From JALOOE01 sp964423545 (GTDB taxonomy: Bacteria > Chloroflexota > Anaerolineae > CG2-30-64-16): 20,965 bases of DNA. The notes beneath the pieces are model-generated. The model searched no databases. It was not told where the DNA came from and saw only the letters and a list, made by a program, of their open reading frames with translations. The DNA lies in contig CAYRFV010000074.1 of the NCBI GenBank assembly GCA_964423545.1, positions 1 to 20,965 of the forward strand, given 5' to 3'. Made by a program: the position numbers and the translations under genes. Below are positions 13,170 to 20,965 of the stretch, piece by piece (position 1 is the first letter of the stretch; each line of letters opens with the position of its first letter).

Positions 13170-15233
13170 TCAGGAGCCGAGATCGAGCACCATCACGCCG
13201 TAGCCGGACAGCTCGGCGCGACCGCGCACCCGCGCACCCGTGAGGAGGTCGAGTCCGGAGCTCGCGGCCAGCTCAACGCTAGCCGGCGTCGGGTTGAAGT
13301 TCATCAGGAAGACAAAGCGCCGCCGGCCATCGCTGCGCAGCTGCGCCGAGACGCCAGCAGGCAGCTTGGTGTCGAGCGCGCGTAACAGCCCGATCTGCCC
13401 GTCCAGGCTGCCGTAGAAATCATCGAGGAAGCGTTCGTCGCTGCGCGAGGCGATGTAGTAGGCTTGGCCATTCCCCGTCTTGTTGACGGTCAACGCGGGC
13501 CGGCCGGCATAGAAGTCGCTCTTGTAGCTCGCCAACGCGGTCGCCGTTTCGGTATGAATCAGGTCGCAGAAGTCGCGCGCAATATACTCGCCGGTCAGCC
13601 CCAGGCCGTTGTCTGGGGCAGGCAGCAAACCGTTTGTATCGTGCTCGTAGAGCGCATCGATCTCCTCGGCCCAGACGCCGAGCGTCTCCCTCAGAGGCGC
13701 GGGGCCCGGCCAGCCGCCCAGGAAGCAGAGGTCGTTCTCGTCCACAACCCCGCTCAGGAAGGTGGCCACGAACGTCCCGCCGGCCCTGACGAACGCCGCG
13801 ATCCGCTCGGCCACGCCGGGCCGCACCATGTAGAGCATCGGCGCAACGAGCAGCTTGTAGGACTCGAATGGCTGCTCCATGTCGATCACATCCACCGGGA
13901 TGCCGCGCTTCCAGAACGCTCGATAATGGCGCTTGCAGTCGTCGAGATAGCCTTTGTCCCCGCGGCGCGGCCCCTGCGCGTCGGTCATCGCCCAATTGTT
14001 CTCCCAATCGTAGATGATCGCAACATCGGGCCGGACCGTCGAGCCGACCACGGGGTCGAGCCGCTCCAGCTTCCGACCCAGGTCGGCCACCTCACCGAAG
14101 ACGCGCGTCCCTTCATGTCCCGCGTGGTCCACCACTGCGCCGTGAAACTTCTCGGCCGATCCGCGGCTCTTGCGCCACTGGAAGTACTGCACGGTGTCAG
14201 AGCCGTGGGCGACGGCCTGCAAGGAGGAAAGGGCGTGCATGCCGGGTCGCTTGACCTTGGCGGATGGCGCCCAGTTGGTGGCGCTCGGCACACTCTCCAT
14301 CAGCATGAACGGCTTGCCGCCCTTGAGGCAGCGGTTGATGTCGTGGATGAACGCAACGTCGGACGCCAGCGCAATGTCGTCCCCGCGATGCCACAATGGG
14401 TAGCTGTCCCACGAGATCACATCCAGGTGCGGGGCCATACGCCAGTAGTTCAACCCGGGGAAGGCGCCCATCATGTTCGTCGTGATCGGTGTGTCGGGAG
14501 TGAAGCGTCGCAGCGCAGCAATCTCGGCTCGCATGAAGTCGGTGGTCTGATCGGTGACAAATCGCTTCCAGTCCAGGTTGAGTCCGTGCACGGAGGTCTC
14601 ACCGATGGGGGAGGGCGGCTCGATCTGCGACCAGTCGGTGAACGTGTGACTCCAGAAGGCGGTCCACCAGGCATGATTGAGCGCCTCCAGCGAGCCGTAT
14701 TTGCGCCTGACCCATTCCCGGAACGCGGTCCGGCACAGGTCGCAGTGGCACTCCCCATTGTACTCATTGGATAGATGCCAGGCGAGCAGCGCCGGATGTT
14801 TGGCGTAGCGTTCGGCCAGCTTGCCGTCGATGAGCGCGGTCTTCTCGCGGTAGATCGGCGAGGTGAAGCAGTGGTTGTGGCGCACGCCGAAGAGGTTGCG
14901 TCCCCGGTCGGGCCGGGTCCGCAGCACCTCAGGGTACCTGGCCGCGAGCCAGGCCGGCCGCGCGCCGCTTGGGGTGGCGAGCACGGCGTAGCCCCCGTTC
15001 GCTGCTAACAGGTCCATCACGCGATCGAGCCAGCCAAACTCGAACTGGCCCTCGGCCGGCTCCAGCTTCGTCCAGGCAAAGATCGCCACGGTCATCGTGT
15101 TGCAGTGCGCCAGCTTCATCAGGCGCATGTCCTCGTCCCACACGGTTTCGGGCCACTGGTCCGGGTTGTAGTCTCCGCCGTGAAGCATGTGTGGGAAGCG
15201 CGGGTTGATGGGGGGATAGCGGTCGATGGACAT
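13170..15233 (-). CDS. Beta-galactosidase, GH42 family
   Basis: A 687-residue GH42 enzyme that removes terminal beta-galactose from short oligosaccharides. It opens with the family hallmark HGGDYNPDQWPE (18-29). The acid/base Glu is E157 (HLSNEY) and the nucleophile is E313 (LMESVPS). Cys122, Cys162, Cys164 and Cys167 (GECHCDLC) match the structural zinc cluster known in GH42 enzymes such as Thermus A4. The trimerisation domain (about 400-600) and a small C-terminal beta domain complete the normal length. No signal peptide is present, so it acts in the cytoplasm on imported sugars. The start is ATG 15233, with a strong AGGAGG six bases upstream. It follows the URO-D family gene by 21 bases, so the two are almost surely co-transcribed. 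Related enzymes may prefer galactosides other than lactose. Confidence 0.95.
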   Translation of the reverse strand: MSIDRYPPINPRFPHMLHGGDYNPDQWPETVWDEDMRLMKLAHCNTMTVAIFAWTKLEPAEGQFEFGWLDRVMDLLAANGGYAVLATPSGARPAWLAARYPEVLRTRPDRGRNLFGVRHNHCFTSPIYREKTALIDGKLAERYAKHPALLAWHLSNEYNGECHCDLCRTAFREWVRRKYGSLEALNHAWWTAFWSHTFTDWSQIEPPSPIGETSVHGLNLDWKRFVTDQTTDFMRAEIAALRRFTPDTPITTNMMGAFPGLNYWRMAPHLDVISWDSYPLWHRGDDIALASDVAFIHDINRCLKGGKPFMLMESVPSATNWAPSAKVKRPGMHALSSLQAVAHGSDTVQYFQWRKSRGSAEKFHGAVVDHAGHEGTRVFGEVADLGRKLERLDPVVGSTVRPDVAIIYDWENNWAMTDAQGPRRGDKGYLDDCKRHYRAFWKRGIPVDVIDMEQPFESYKLLVAPMLYMVRPGVAERIAAFVRAGGTFVATFLSGVVDENDLCFLGGWPGPAPLRETLGVWAEEIDALYEHDTNGLLPAPDNGLGLTGEYIARDFCDLIHTETATALASYKSDFYAGRPALTVNKTGNGQAYYIASRSDERFLDDFYGSLDGQIGLLRALDTKLPAGVSAQLRSDGRRRFVFLMNFNPTPASVELAASSGLDLLTGARVRGRAELSGYGVMVLDLGS

Positions 15234-15254
15234 TAGCCCTCCTTCTGAATTCCT

Positions 15255-16313
15255 CTAGCCGTGCAGACGCGCCTCGCAACGGGCGCGCAGCCGCTCCAGC
15301 GTGCCTCTGGCTTGGTCGAGCGGTTCTCCCGGCATGCAGAACAGGAATCGGGTGTCGGGTTGCGCCAGGTCGAGCATCTCGGTCGCCTTGTCCTCCGAAG
15401 TCCAGGCCACGATGAGCACGGTCTGCCCGGAGAACGTCCGAATTGCCGGCTCCGGCCCCGGCTTCTGAAAGACCCGATTCAGCCCGCGAAGGCGAGGAAT
15501 CTTCCTGAAGCTGGGATACTGGTGGTCGGCCGTGGCGCAGCAGTGGACGAACAAACCGCCGTAGCGTTCGGAAAGCTCGATCAGGCCCGGCAGGCAGAAC
15601 TCCTCGAACATGCGCACCGACATCGCACCTGCCTCATCCTCCGATAGCCACACCCCCTGTTCGGGAGGCGCCCAGGCTGTGGGGCAGTGGCACAGATTGA
15701 CTTCCCCCACCTCGCGGACGAATGCGTCGAAGAAGCGGATCAGCAGCGCCTGGCATTTGTCGACGAGCCGTTTCACCGCGGCCGGTTCGGTCTTGGCGGC
15801 GATGTACAGGTCCTCTTTGCGCCAGATGAGCGCAGCGATGTCGAACGCGCTCTGGATATCGGGTGCGCCGATCGGCGCCTCGGGACCGACCCGCTCCCGC
15901 ACGGCGCGGGCCATCTCGAAGACACGTGCCAGCGGCGGCGCATCGAGGCTGGGGACGGCCAATCGGTCCGCGGCTGCGGCAGTCGTCACCAGTGGTCGCG
16001 CCGCCGGATTGGAGTCCTCGTAGACATGCACTTCACAGCCGAACGCGGCCGCGAAGAGCTGCGTGCCGGTGTGCAGCTTGACGTAAGGCACGCTGTCATC
16101 GGCCAGCGCCCCATGGCACTGCAGCTGATCTTCATAGGAAAGCAGCAGGTGCGCCAGCCACTCATCCGCGGGCCGCAAGCCCAGCGTGAAGTCGCCGTAC
16201 GGCAGCAGGGGATTCTCTCGCGGCTCCGGCTCCATGATGATGGCGTAGCCAGGGGAAGCACCGGCGAACAGGTCGGCCAGCCGGCGCCGGTTTCGTTCGA
16301 TGCGTGAATCCAT
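15255..16313 (-). CDS. URO-D family protein with a methyltransferase-like zinc motif
   Basis: A 352-residue member of the uroporphyrinogen decarboxylase/cobalamin-independent methionine synthase-like superfamily. No haem-biosynthesis gene is nearby, so true uroporphyrinogen decarboxylation is unlikely. A possible zinc site is H257-x-C259 (VHCCAT) followed 66 residues later by C326 (FLFCMPGEP). This resembles the H-x-C-x(n)-C zinc motif of methylcobamide:thiol methyltransferases such as MtaA; Cys208 and Cys210 (NLCHCP) are additional candidates. The start is ATG 16313, with AAGG seven bases upstream; the frame extends to 16601 only as an antisense-like shadow in the neighbouring gene. It is 52 bases after another URO-D gene and 21 bases before the beta-galactosidase. 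Its reaction is unknown; transfer of a methyl group is a hypothesis. Confidence 0.83.
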   Translation of the reverse strand: MDSRIERNRRRLADLFAGASPGYAIIMEPEPRENPLLPYGDFTLGLRPADEWLAHLLLSYEDQLQCHGALADDSVPYVKLHTGTQLFAAAFGCEVHVYEDSNPAARPLVTTAAAADRLAVPSLDAPPLARVFEMARAVRERVGPEAPIGAPDIQSAFDIAALIWRKEDLYIAAKTEPAAVKRLVDKCQALLIRFFDAFVREVGEVNLCHCPTAWAPPEQGVWLSEDEAGAMSVRMFEEFCLPGLIELSERYGGLFVHCCATADHQYPSFRKIPRLRGLNRVFQKPGPEPAIRTFSGQTVLIVAWTSEDKATEMLDLAQPDTRFLFCMPGEPLDQARGTLERLRARCEARLHG

Positions 16314-16365
16314 GGGAAGACCTTTGATCTCAGAGAGCGTTCCGTCGCCGTTCGCGGTTCGGAAG

Positions 16366-17541
16366 TCATCCGTTCCCGAGCTCGACCGCGCGCTTGCGGT
16401 AGTAGCGGTAGTTCTCCAGGCTGACCTCTTCAGGCACGCCGTGGTCACAGGTGGGTATGTAGCCTCCGCGGGCGCGCATGGCAGGGAGGATATACTCCAG
16501 GTGCGCGTCGATGGCAGCCCTGTCTTGCGCAAGCACCCGCTTGTCGATGCCGCCGAACAACGCGAGCCCGGGGTGCTCGCGGCCGATGGCCACGACATCA
16601 CAGCCGGAGGCGACCTCGAAGGGACTCATGACGTCCATGGCAATGGCTTCGATGTAGAGCGGGATCACCGGCACGGCATAGCCGTCCGTGTCGATCTGAA
16701 CATACAGGTGGCGTGACTTGTCGATCTGACGCGCTTTGATGTTGGCGATCAGCTGCTGGTAATAGGGGAAGAGGAACTCCTGCATCATGCGCGGCGAGAT
16801 CAGAGGGCCGTGGTTGTAGCAAATATCCTCGGCGAGGAACAACTCGTCGAAGGTGACGTGCTCCTGGTGGCGGGCAGTTACGGCATCGGCAAGCGCGAGC
16901 CAGCGCTGCATGCACGCATGGATCAAGTCCGGCTGATCGTAGAAGGCATAGAGCAGGTCGGCCGGGCCGATCAGGCTGCGCAGATACATGTAACCGCCGA
17001 TCAGGTTCTGTGAGATCATCAACCCTTGGGCTGCGGCAGCCCGCGCGGCGGCCATGCGCGCCGGCAGATCATCGAAACGCCCTGGCGCGTCCACGGCGAG
17101 CCGCCAGGCGACGCGCTCCTCCCACGACCTCAGATCCTTCACGGGATGGTCGACGTATTCCGGCATGAAGCCGTTGCGCCGGCCCTTGAAGTATAGCACA
17201 TGCCGGCCTGCAAAGTCCTGCACCAGCTCATAATCCCCGCGGTCCTCCAGAATCACCGTGTCGAATGCGGGCAGGAGCGCGGCCTCGCACCAGCCCAGCT
17301 GTCCCAGGCGGTGGTGGCCCGGTGGATCGTAGTCGAAGAGCTCGGCCAGCGGCACATCCTGCGGCAGCCCCTGTTCGTACCAGCGATCGAGGCAGTAGTA
17401 GCCGAACTCTCGCTTGACCAGCGGTATGTGGGGGATGCGGGCGTAGGTGTCGCGCAGATGGCGGGCGGCGGGCGTCATGCGCTCGCGCGGCAGCAGGGTG
17501 CGAACGCCGTCTAGGGCGACTGCGGACTCGGTCGGTGTCAT
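16366..17541 (-). CDS. URO-D family protein, putative methyltransferase-like, second type
   Basis: A 391-residue member of the URO-D superfamily from a different branch than its neighbour. Family-typical segments are ICYNHGPLISP (240-250), IDTDGY (283-288), GGIDKRVLA (330-338) and the C-terminal GGYIPTCDHGVPEEVSLENY (359-378). Cys365 in PTCDH sits where MtaA-type enzymes place their third zinc ligand. The H-x-C pair is absent, replaced by the DTDG segment, so metal binding, if any, must differ. Such proteins are common in sugar and aromatic-compound gene clusters and have no firmly assigned role. The start is ATG 17541, with GGAGGG four bases upstream. It lies 37 bases downstream of the desaturase-Rieske fusion in the same unit. 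Confidence 0.83.
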   Translation of the reverse strand: MTPTESAVALDGVRTLLPRERMTPAARHLRDTYARIPHIPLVKREFGYYCLDRWYEQGLPQDVPLAELFDYDPPGHHRLGQLGWCEAALLPAFDTVILEDRGDYELVQDFAGRHVLYFKGRRNGFMPEYVDHPVKDLRSWEERVAWRLAVDAPGRFDDLPARMAAARAAAAQGLMISQNLIGGYMYLRSLIGPADLLYAFYDQPDLIHACMQRWLALADAVTARHQEHVTFDELFLAEDICYNHGPLISPRMMQEFLFPYYQQLIANIKARQIDKSRHLYVQIDTDGYAVPVIPLYIEAIAMDVMSPFEVASGCDVVAIGREHPGLALFGGIDKRVLAQDRAAIDAHLEYILPAMRARGGYIPTCDHGVPEEVSLENYRYYRKRAVELGNG

Positions 17542-17578
17542 CGTCCCTCCATGAACGTCTTCGGTGTGATCTGTGATC

Positions 17579-19030
17579 TCACGGATTGCGCCCGGTCGCG
17601 GCCACGTTCAACACGATCTTGCCGCCTTTCTCGCGCACCGGGTGCGTTCGGAGTGCGAGGCGCGGGGGTGGGCGCCGTACAGAACCGTCGCGGATGTCGA
17701 ATCGGCCGTTGTGTTTGGGGCACTCGACGCAGGCTCCCTGGAGGAAGCCGTCCGCCAGGTGCGCCCGGCCGTGGGTGCAGAGGCCATCGGTCGCGTACAA
17801 CTGGCCGATTGCCGTTCGATAGACCACATAGGTGGAGCCTCGGTGCTCGAAGCGCATCATGTCACCCGGAATCAGCAGCCCCAGATCGCACACTTCGACC
17901 CAGCCGGCGGCGTCGGGACTGGCATCGGAGATGACCGTCGATGAGCCGCTCGGCGCTGCATCCGGGCGCGGCGCCGGGGCCGGGGCCGGTAGCGGTCGCT
18001 GGACGTAGTAGTTGGCGTCCGTAGACTGGCGGATCAACGCCGGGATGATCTCGCGATAGGCTTCGGCCAATCCGTTGTACGCAGGCGGCGTATCTGACCG
18101 CATCAGTTCATGCAGCTTCGGAAGATTGCGATACGGCACCATCGGGAACATGTGGTGCTCGATATGATACCCCATGTTCCAGTAGAGATAGCGGTTGATG
18201 CGGTTCATGAGGACAGTGCGGGTGTTCAGGCGGTGGTCCAACACATTCTCTGCGAGGCCGGCATGCTGCGTCATGCCGTAGACAACCATCAGCCAGGCCC
18301 CATACAGGTTGGGCAGGCCGATGAACATCAACGGCAAGATGCCGCGGGTGGCGAAAGCAAGCCCAAGGAGTGTCAGGTAAATCACCAGGTAGACGCGCGC
18401 GCGCAGAAAGACCTTGCCGAATTCCGATTCCGGGATGTAAGTGCGCTCGGCCGGCGTCATCCGGCCCGCAGCATGCAACAGCACCGCGCGGAAGTACCTG
18501 TAGAAGCCGGGGATGTTGATGAACTTCCCCGCGACGCCGAGCAGCGAGATCGGGCGCTGAAAGGAGATCTCGGCGTCGCGTCCCACGATGATCGTGTCGC
18601 TGTGGTGGCGGGCGTGGCTCCAGCGCCAGGGAGTCGACTCGCGCAGCACCATGAAGGACGCGATCTCATACAACGCATTGTTCAGCCAGTCGGTCTTGAA
18701 CGCCGTGCCATGGCCTGCTTCGTGCCAGCGTGAGTCCGATGAGGAGGCGTAGACCACGCCGTAGAGCGCGAAAGGGATGAGCGCCCACCCGCTGTCCCAT
18801 AGAGCCAGCCCGGCCATCCCGAACGCGAGCAGCAGCGCAAACCAGAGGAGCGTATCGCGCACTGCCGGACCATCCCGGCGCTCCAACAGCTCCCGCATGC
18901 GCTCCCTTGGGATGGGTGAGGTGTACCACTTGGCGTCCGACAGGCCGCGCTGCACGGCCAGGGCAGCGTGCTCCCCGACAAGGCTGTAATCGCTCAGTCG
19001 TCTGGGTGTTTCGTAGGGTGCTGTGGTCAT
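17579..19030 (-). CDS. Membrane fatty-acid-desaturase-type oxygenase fused to a Rieske ferredoxin (MocD-MocE-like fusion)
   Basis: A 483-residue natural fusion. The N-terminal part (about 1-340) is a membrane diiron desaturase/hydroxylase with all three histidine boxes: HEAGH (103-107), HARHH (139-143) and HIEHH (289-293), plus H256. Hydrophobic segments lie near 60-95 and 210-250. A Pro/Ala linker (about 346-362) leads to a Rieske domain with C418-x-H420 and C437-x-x-H440, spaced by 16 residues, the ligands of a [2Fe-2S] cluster. The oxygenase part resembles MocD of rhizopine catabolism; there MocE is a separate Rieske protein and MocF a reductase, and together they demethylate 3-O-methyl-scyllo-inosamine. 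Here donor and oxygenase are in one chain; no reductase is in the window. The start is ATG 19030, with GGAG seven bases upstream. The substrate could be a methylated sugar or inositol, but lipid hydroxylation is also possible. Confidence 0.92.
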   Translation of the reverse strand: MTTAPYETPRRLSDYSLVGEHAALAVQRGLSDAKWYTSPIPRERMRELLERRDGPAVRDTLLWFALLLAFGMAGLALWDSGWALIPFALYGVVYASSSDSRWHEAGHGTAFKTDWLNNALYEIASFMVLRESTPWRWSHARHHSDTIIVGRDAEISFQRPISLLGVAGKFINIPGFYRYFRAVLLHAAGRMTPAERTYIPESEFGKVFLRARVYLVIYLTLLGLAFATRGILPLMFIGLPNLYGAWLMVVYGMTQHAGLAENVLDHRLNTRTVLMNRINRYLYWNMGYHIEHHMFPMVPYRNLPKLHELMRSDTPPAYNGLAEAYREIIPALIRQSTDANYYVQRPLPAPAPAPRPDAAPSGSSTVISDASPDAAGWVEVCDLGLLIPGDMMRFEHRGSTYVVYRTAIGQLYATDGLCTHGRAHLADGFLQGACVECPKHNGRFDIRDGSVRRPPPRLALRTHPVREKGGKIVLNVAATGRNP

Positions 19031-19060
19031 CGTATTTCTCCCGCGTGGAGGGACTCGCGC

Positions 19061-20680
19061 CTACACCGGTGCTCGGAGCCGCGCAATCAGCCCTTCGTTT
19101 GGCCCCAGGGCGCATCGCACGAGCGAGACGGCCCGCGGCCCGGTCATCTCGGTGGAGAGGACGACGTCCGCGCTCTCGCCGGCCGCCGACAGATCGACCA
19201 TCTGCAGCTCGCCGCCGAGATTCAGTGCGATCACGAAGCGGGCATCCCCGTGGCTCCGGAGAAATGCGAAAACATTGGCGCCGCCGGCATCCAGCGATCT
19301 GTAGGCGCCAACGGTCAGAGCTGGTTCGGCGCGACGCAGCGCCGTCAGGGCTCGATAGAAGCTGAGCATCGAGGTGGGATCCTGCGATTGAACAGCGACG
19401 TTCCGGGTGGCGTAGTCTTCGGCCACGGGAAGCCAGGTGCGCACACCGTTAGGTGCGAACCCTGCGTTCGGGGACGCATCCCACTGCATGGGAGTGCGTT
19501 CCGGGTCGCGGCCCACAATGTGCGCGATCTCCGGCTGATTGACCGCAGGCGGATCCTGAACCATCGCTGCTGGAATCTTCACGTTCTCCATGCCGATTTC
19601 GTCGCCATAGTAGCAGGTCGGCGTGCCGCGCAAAGTGAGCAGCAGCAGGGTCGCGCAGCGGGCTTGAGGCGAGCCGATGCGAGTGGCCAGCCGGTGCTGG
19701 TCGTGATTGCCCAGCACCCAGTTGGGCCAAGCCCCGGGCGGTAGCGCCGCTTCGTAGGCGTCCACCGTGCGCCGCACTGCGGAGGCGTTCCACGGCGTGA
19801 GGATGAGCTGGAAGTTGAACGGGAGGTGGCACTCCATTCCTTCGGCGCCGCCGTAGTAGGCCACCAATGCTTCGTTCGGCATGTAGATCTCGCCGACCAT
19901 CATCCGATCGTCGTAGGCATCGAGCAGGCGACGCATGTCGCGGATCAAGCCGTGGACTTCCGGCAGGTTGGCGGTGTAGATGTGCAGCAGGCTGTTGTGC
20001 GGATTCACGCCATCCCAGTTCGGGTTGGGAGGCTCGTCTCGGAATCGCGGATCCTTCACCATCAGCCAGATCACATCGACTCGAAAGCCGTCGACGCCGC
20101 GATCCAGCCAGAAGCGCATCGTATCGAGCAGCGCAGCGGCCACCTCAGGGCGCCGGTAGTTGAGCTCCGGCTGCTGGGGGAGAAACTGGTGCAGGTAGTA
20201 CTGCCCGGTGCGCGGGTCGAGCGTCCAGGCCGGGCCGCCGAAATAGCTGAGCCAGTTGTTGGGCGGTCCACCCCCTGGCGCGGGATCGCGCCAGATGTAC
20301 CAGTCGCGTCTCGGGTGGTCCCGGCTGATGCGGCTCTCTCTGAACCACGGGTGCTCGTCCGAGGTGTGGTTGGGCACGAGGTCGAGGATCAGTTTCATCC
20401 CCCGGCGGTGCGTCTCGGCCAGCAGACGGTCGAAATCCGCCAGCGTCCCGAAGAGCGGATGAATATCGCAGTAGTCGGCTACATCGTAGCCGAAGTCGTG
20501 CATCGGCGACGGATAGATCGGGGAGAGCCAGATCGCATCGACGTTGAGGCTCTGAACGTAGTCCAGACGAGATTCGATCCCGGGCAGGTCGCCCACGCCG
20601 TCGCCGTTGCTGTCCTGGTACGAACGCGGGTAGATCTGGTAGATGATGCCGGTTTGCCACCAGAGGCCCTTGGCTTTCAT
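19061..20680 (-). CDS. Alpha-glucosidase, GH13 family
   Basis: A 539-residue cytoplasmic enzyme of the alpha-amylase family, oligo-1,6-glucosidase/alpha-glucosidase branch. The early motif YQIYPRSYQDSNGDGVGDL (14-32) includes the DxNxDGxGD calcium-binding loop. DLVPNHTSDEHPWF (100-113) is region I, GFRVD (198-202) carries nucleophile D202, MVGEIY (261-266) carries acid/base E264, and GNHDQHR (324-330) carries transition-state stabiliser D327. RTPMQWD (395-401) is typical of alpha-glucosidases. The start is ATG 20680, with AGGAG ten bases upstream; an ATG at 20779 in the same frame adds 33 residues with no family match. It follows the truncated URO-D gene by 126 bases and precedes the desaturase fusion by 30 bases. 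It would release glucose from imported alpha-glucosides; the preferred linkage cannot be fixed from motifs alone. Confidence 0.94.
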   Translation of the reverse strand: MKAKGLWWQTGIIYQIYPRSYQDSNGDGVGDLPGIESRLDYVQSLNVDAIWLSPIYPSPMHDFGYDVADYCDIHPLFGTLADFDRLLAETHRRGMKLILDLVPNHTSDEHPWFRESRISRDHPRRDWYIWRDPAPGGGPPNNWLSYFGGPAWTLDPRTGQYYLHQFLPQQPELNYRRPEVAAALLDTMRFWLDRGVDGFRVDVIWLMVKDPRFRDEPPNPNWDGVNPHNSLLHIYTANLPEVHGLIRDMRRLLDAYDDRMMVGEIYMPNEALVAYYGGAEGMECHLPFNFQLILTPWNASAVRRTVDAYEAALPPGAWPNWVLGNHDQHRLATRIGSPQARCATLLLLTLRGTPTCYYGDEIGMENVKIPAAMVQDPPAVNQPEIAHIVGRDPERTPMQWDASPNAGFAPNGVRTWLPVAEDYATRNVAVQSQDPTSMLSFYRALTALRRAEPALTVGAYRSLDAGGANVFAFLRSHGDARFVIALNLGGELQMVDLSAAGESADVVLSTEMTGPRAVSLVRCALGPNEGLIARLRAPV

Positions 20681-20701
20681 CGCATCGGTGCTCCTTCTAT
20701 G

Positions 20702-20723
20702 CCTCATCAACCGTCCGATGAGG
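20702..20723. repeat. Perfect hairpin upstream of the alpha-glucosidase gene
   Basis: CCTCATC (20702-20708) and GATGAGG (20717-20723) make a perfect seven-base stem around an eight-base loop, 22 bases before the alpha-glucosidase start codon. It may be an operator or an mRNA structure near the ribosome-binding site. There is no T-run, so termination is unlikely. The rest of the 126-base gap 20681-20806 shows no other clear signal. Confidence 0.3.
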
Positions 20724-20806
20724 TGCGGCGCTGTCATCGGAGTCATCTGAGCCGGGGCGGAATTCTCACTCCGCTGCAACGGGACGCGCTCGCGGCCTGG
20801 TTTGGG

Positions 20807-20965
20807 CTAGTACTTGCCGTAAGAACGCGCCGTGTCGATCATGGCGCGCAAGTTCTCGAACGGCGTGTCGCGGCCACACTGATCCCCGGTGGAGAGGATG
20901 AAGCGACCGCCGTCCGCTGCGTCGTCGATCGCGCGCTTGCTGGCCGCGATCACATCATCGGGTGT
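20807..20965 (-). CDS. URO-D family protein (C-terminal 52 residues, cut by window edge)
   Basis: The last 52 codons of a gene entering from beyond the window end, closed by TAG at 20807. The peptide starts TPDDVIAASKRAIDDAADGG, and contains FILSTGDQCGRDTPFENLRA followed by MIDTARSYGKY. This is the C-terminal pattern of URO-D/methyltransferase-like proteins, where a Cys at the QCG position (visible residue 30) is the third zinc ligand in MtaA-type enzymes and the TP-x-EN helix follows. It would be the third URO-D family member of this cluster. It is on the same strand as the alpha-glucosidase gene, separated by 126 bases. The fragment is short, so the subfamily is uncertain. Confidence 0.78.
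   Translation of the reverse strand, partial: TPDDVIAASKRAIDDAADGGRFILSTGDQCGRDTPFENLRAMIDTARSYGKY

Noticed and set aside
11941..13203. Plus-strand open frame of 420 codons opposite the second sulfatase gene
   Set aside because: The minus strand encodes an intact sulfatase with all motifs; the plus frame has no domain, signal or ribosome-binding support.
13464..14774. Plus-strand open frame of 436 codons opposite the beta-galactosidase gene
   Set aside because: It mirrors the GH42 gene codons and has no recognisable motif; long antisense frames are expected in GC-rich DNA.
16314..16601. Upstream extension of the URO-D gene at 15255-16313
   Set aside because: The extra residues overlap the neighbouring URO-D gene in another frame and do not match the family; ATG 16313 has its own ribosome-binding site.

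Overview
The window is a GC-rich stretch in which every credible gene lies on the minus strand, so transcription runs from high to low coordinates. The best guess for the source is a Chloroflexota (Chloroflexi) bacterium. The reasons are lipoproteins with long Pro/Ala/Thr-rich linkers after the lipobox, a LacI-type sensor fused to a histidine kinase and AraC output, a large SBP_bac_5 lipoprotein, and a load of sulfatases and uroporphyrinogen-decarboxylase (URO-D) family proteins. This taxonomic call is inference; no marker gene is present.

Layout in transcription order. (A) 20965-11632 looks like one long catabolic transcription unit with mostly short gaps: the C-terminal end of a URO-D family protein (cut by the window edge), a GH13 alpha-glucosidase, a membrane desaturase fused to a Rieske ferredoxin (a natural MocD-MocE-like fusion), two more URO-D family proteins, a GH42 beta-galactosidase and a signal-less sulfatase. 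(B) 11519-10641 is a lipoprotein carrying an intradiol ring-cleavage dioxygenase domain. A terminator-like hairpin and a 31-residue relic of a chromate-transporter C-terminus follow it. (C) 10399-6785 is a 1204-residue soluble hybrid regulator: LacI-like ligand-binding domain, GAF-like region, histidine kinase, two receiver domains and an AraC-type DNA-binding domain. (D) 6644-1 is a second unit with its own candidate promoter: a stand-alone receiver protein, a solute-binding lipoprotein, two Opp/Dpp-type permeases, a second signal-less sulfatase and the start of an ATP-binding subunit cut by the window edge.

Taken together the region reads as a carbohydrate-utilisation locus. The hybrid regulator would sense a small ligand in the cytoplasm and control transcription. 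The Opp-type transporter would import a decorated oligosaccharide, the two cytoplasmic sulfatases would remove sulfate, GH42 and GH13 would split galactosides and glucosides, and the desaturase-Rieske fusion and the URO-D family proteins could deal with a methylated group. The enzyme families are clear from motifs; the identity of the substrate and the co-operation of the genes are inference.

No rRNA, tRNA, CRISPR array, insertion sequence or integrase was seen. No gene-free gap exceeds 300 bases; the largest, 10400-10640, holds a candidate promoter, the chromate-transporter relic and a hairpin.
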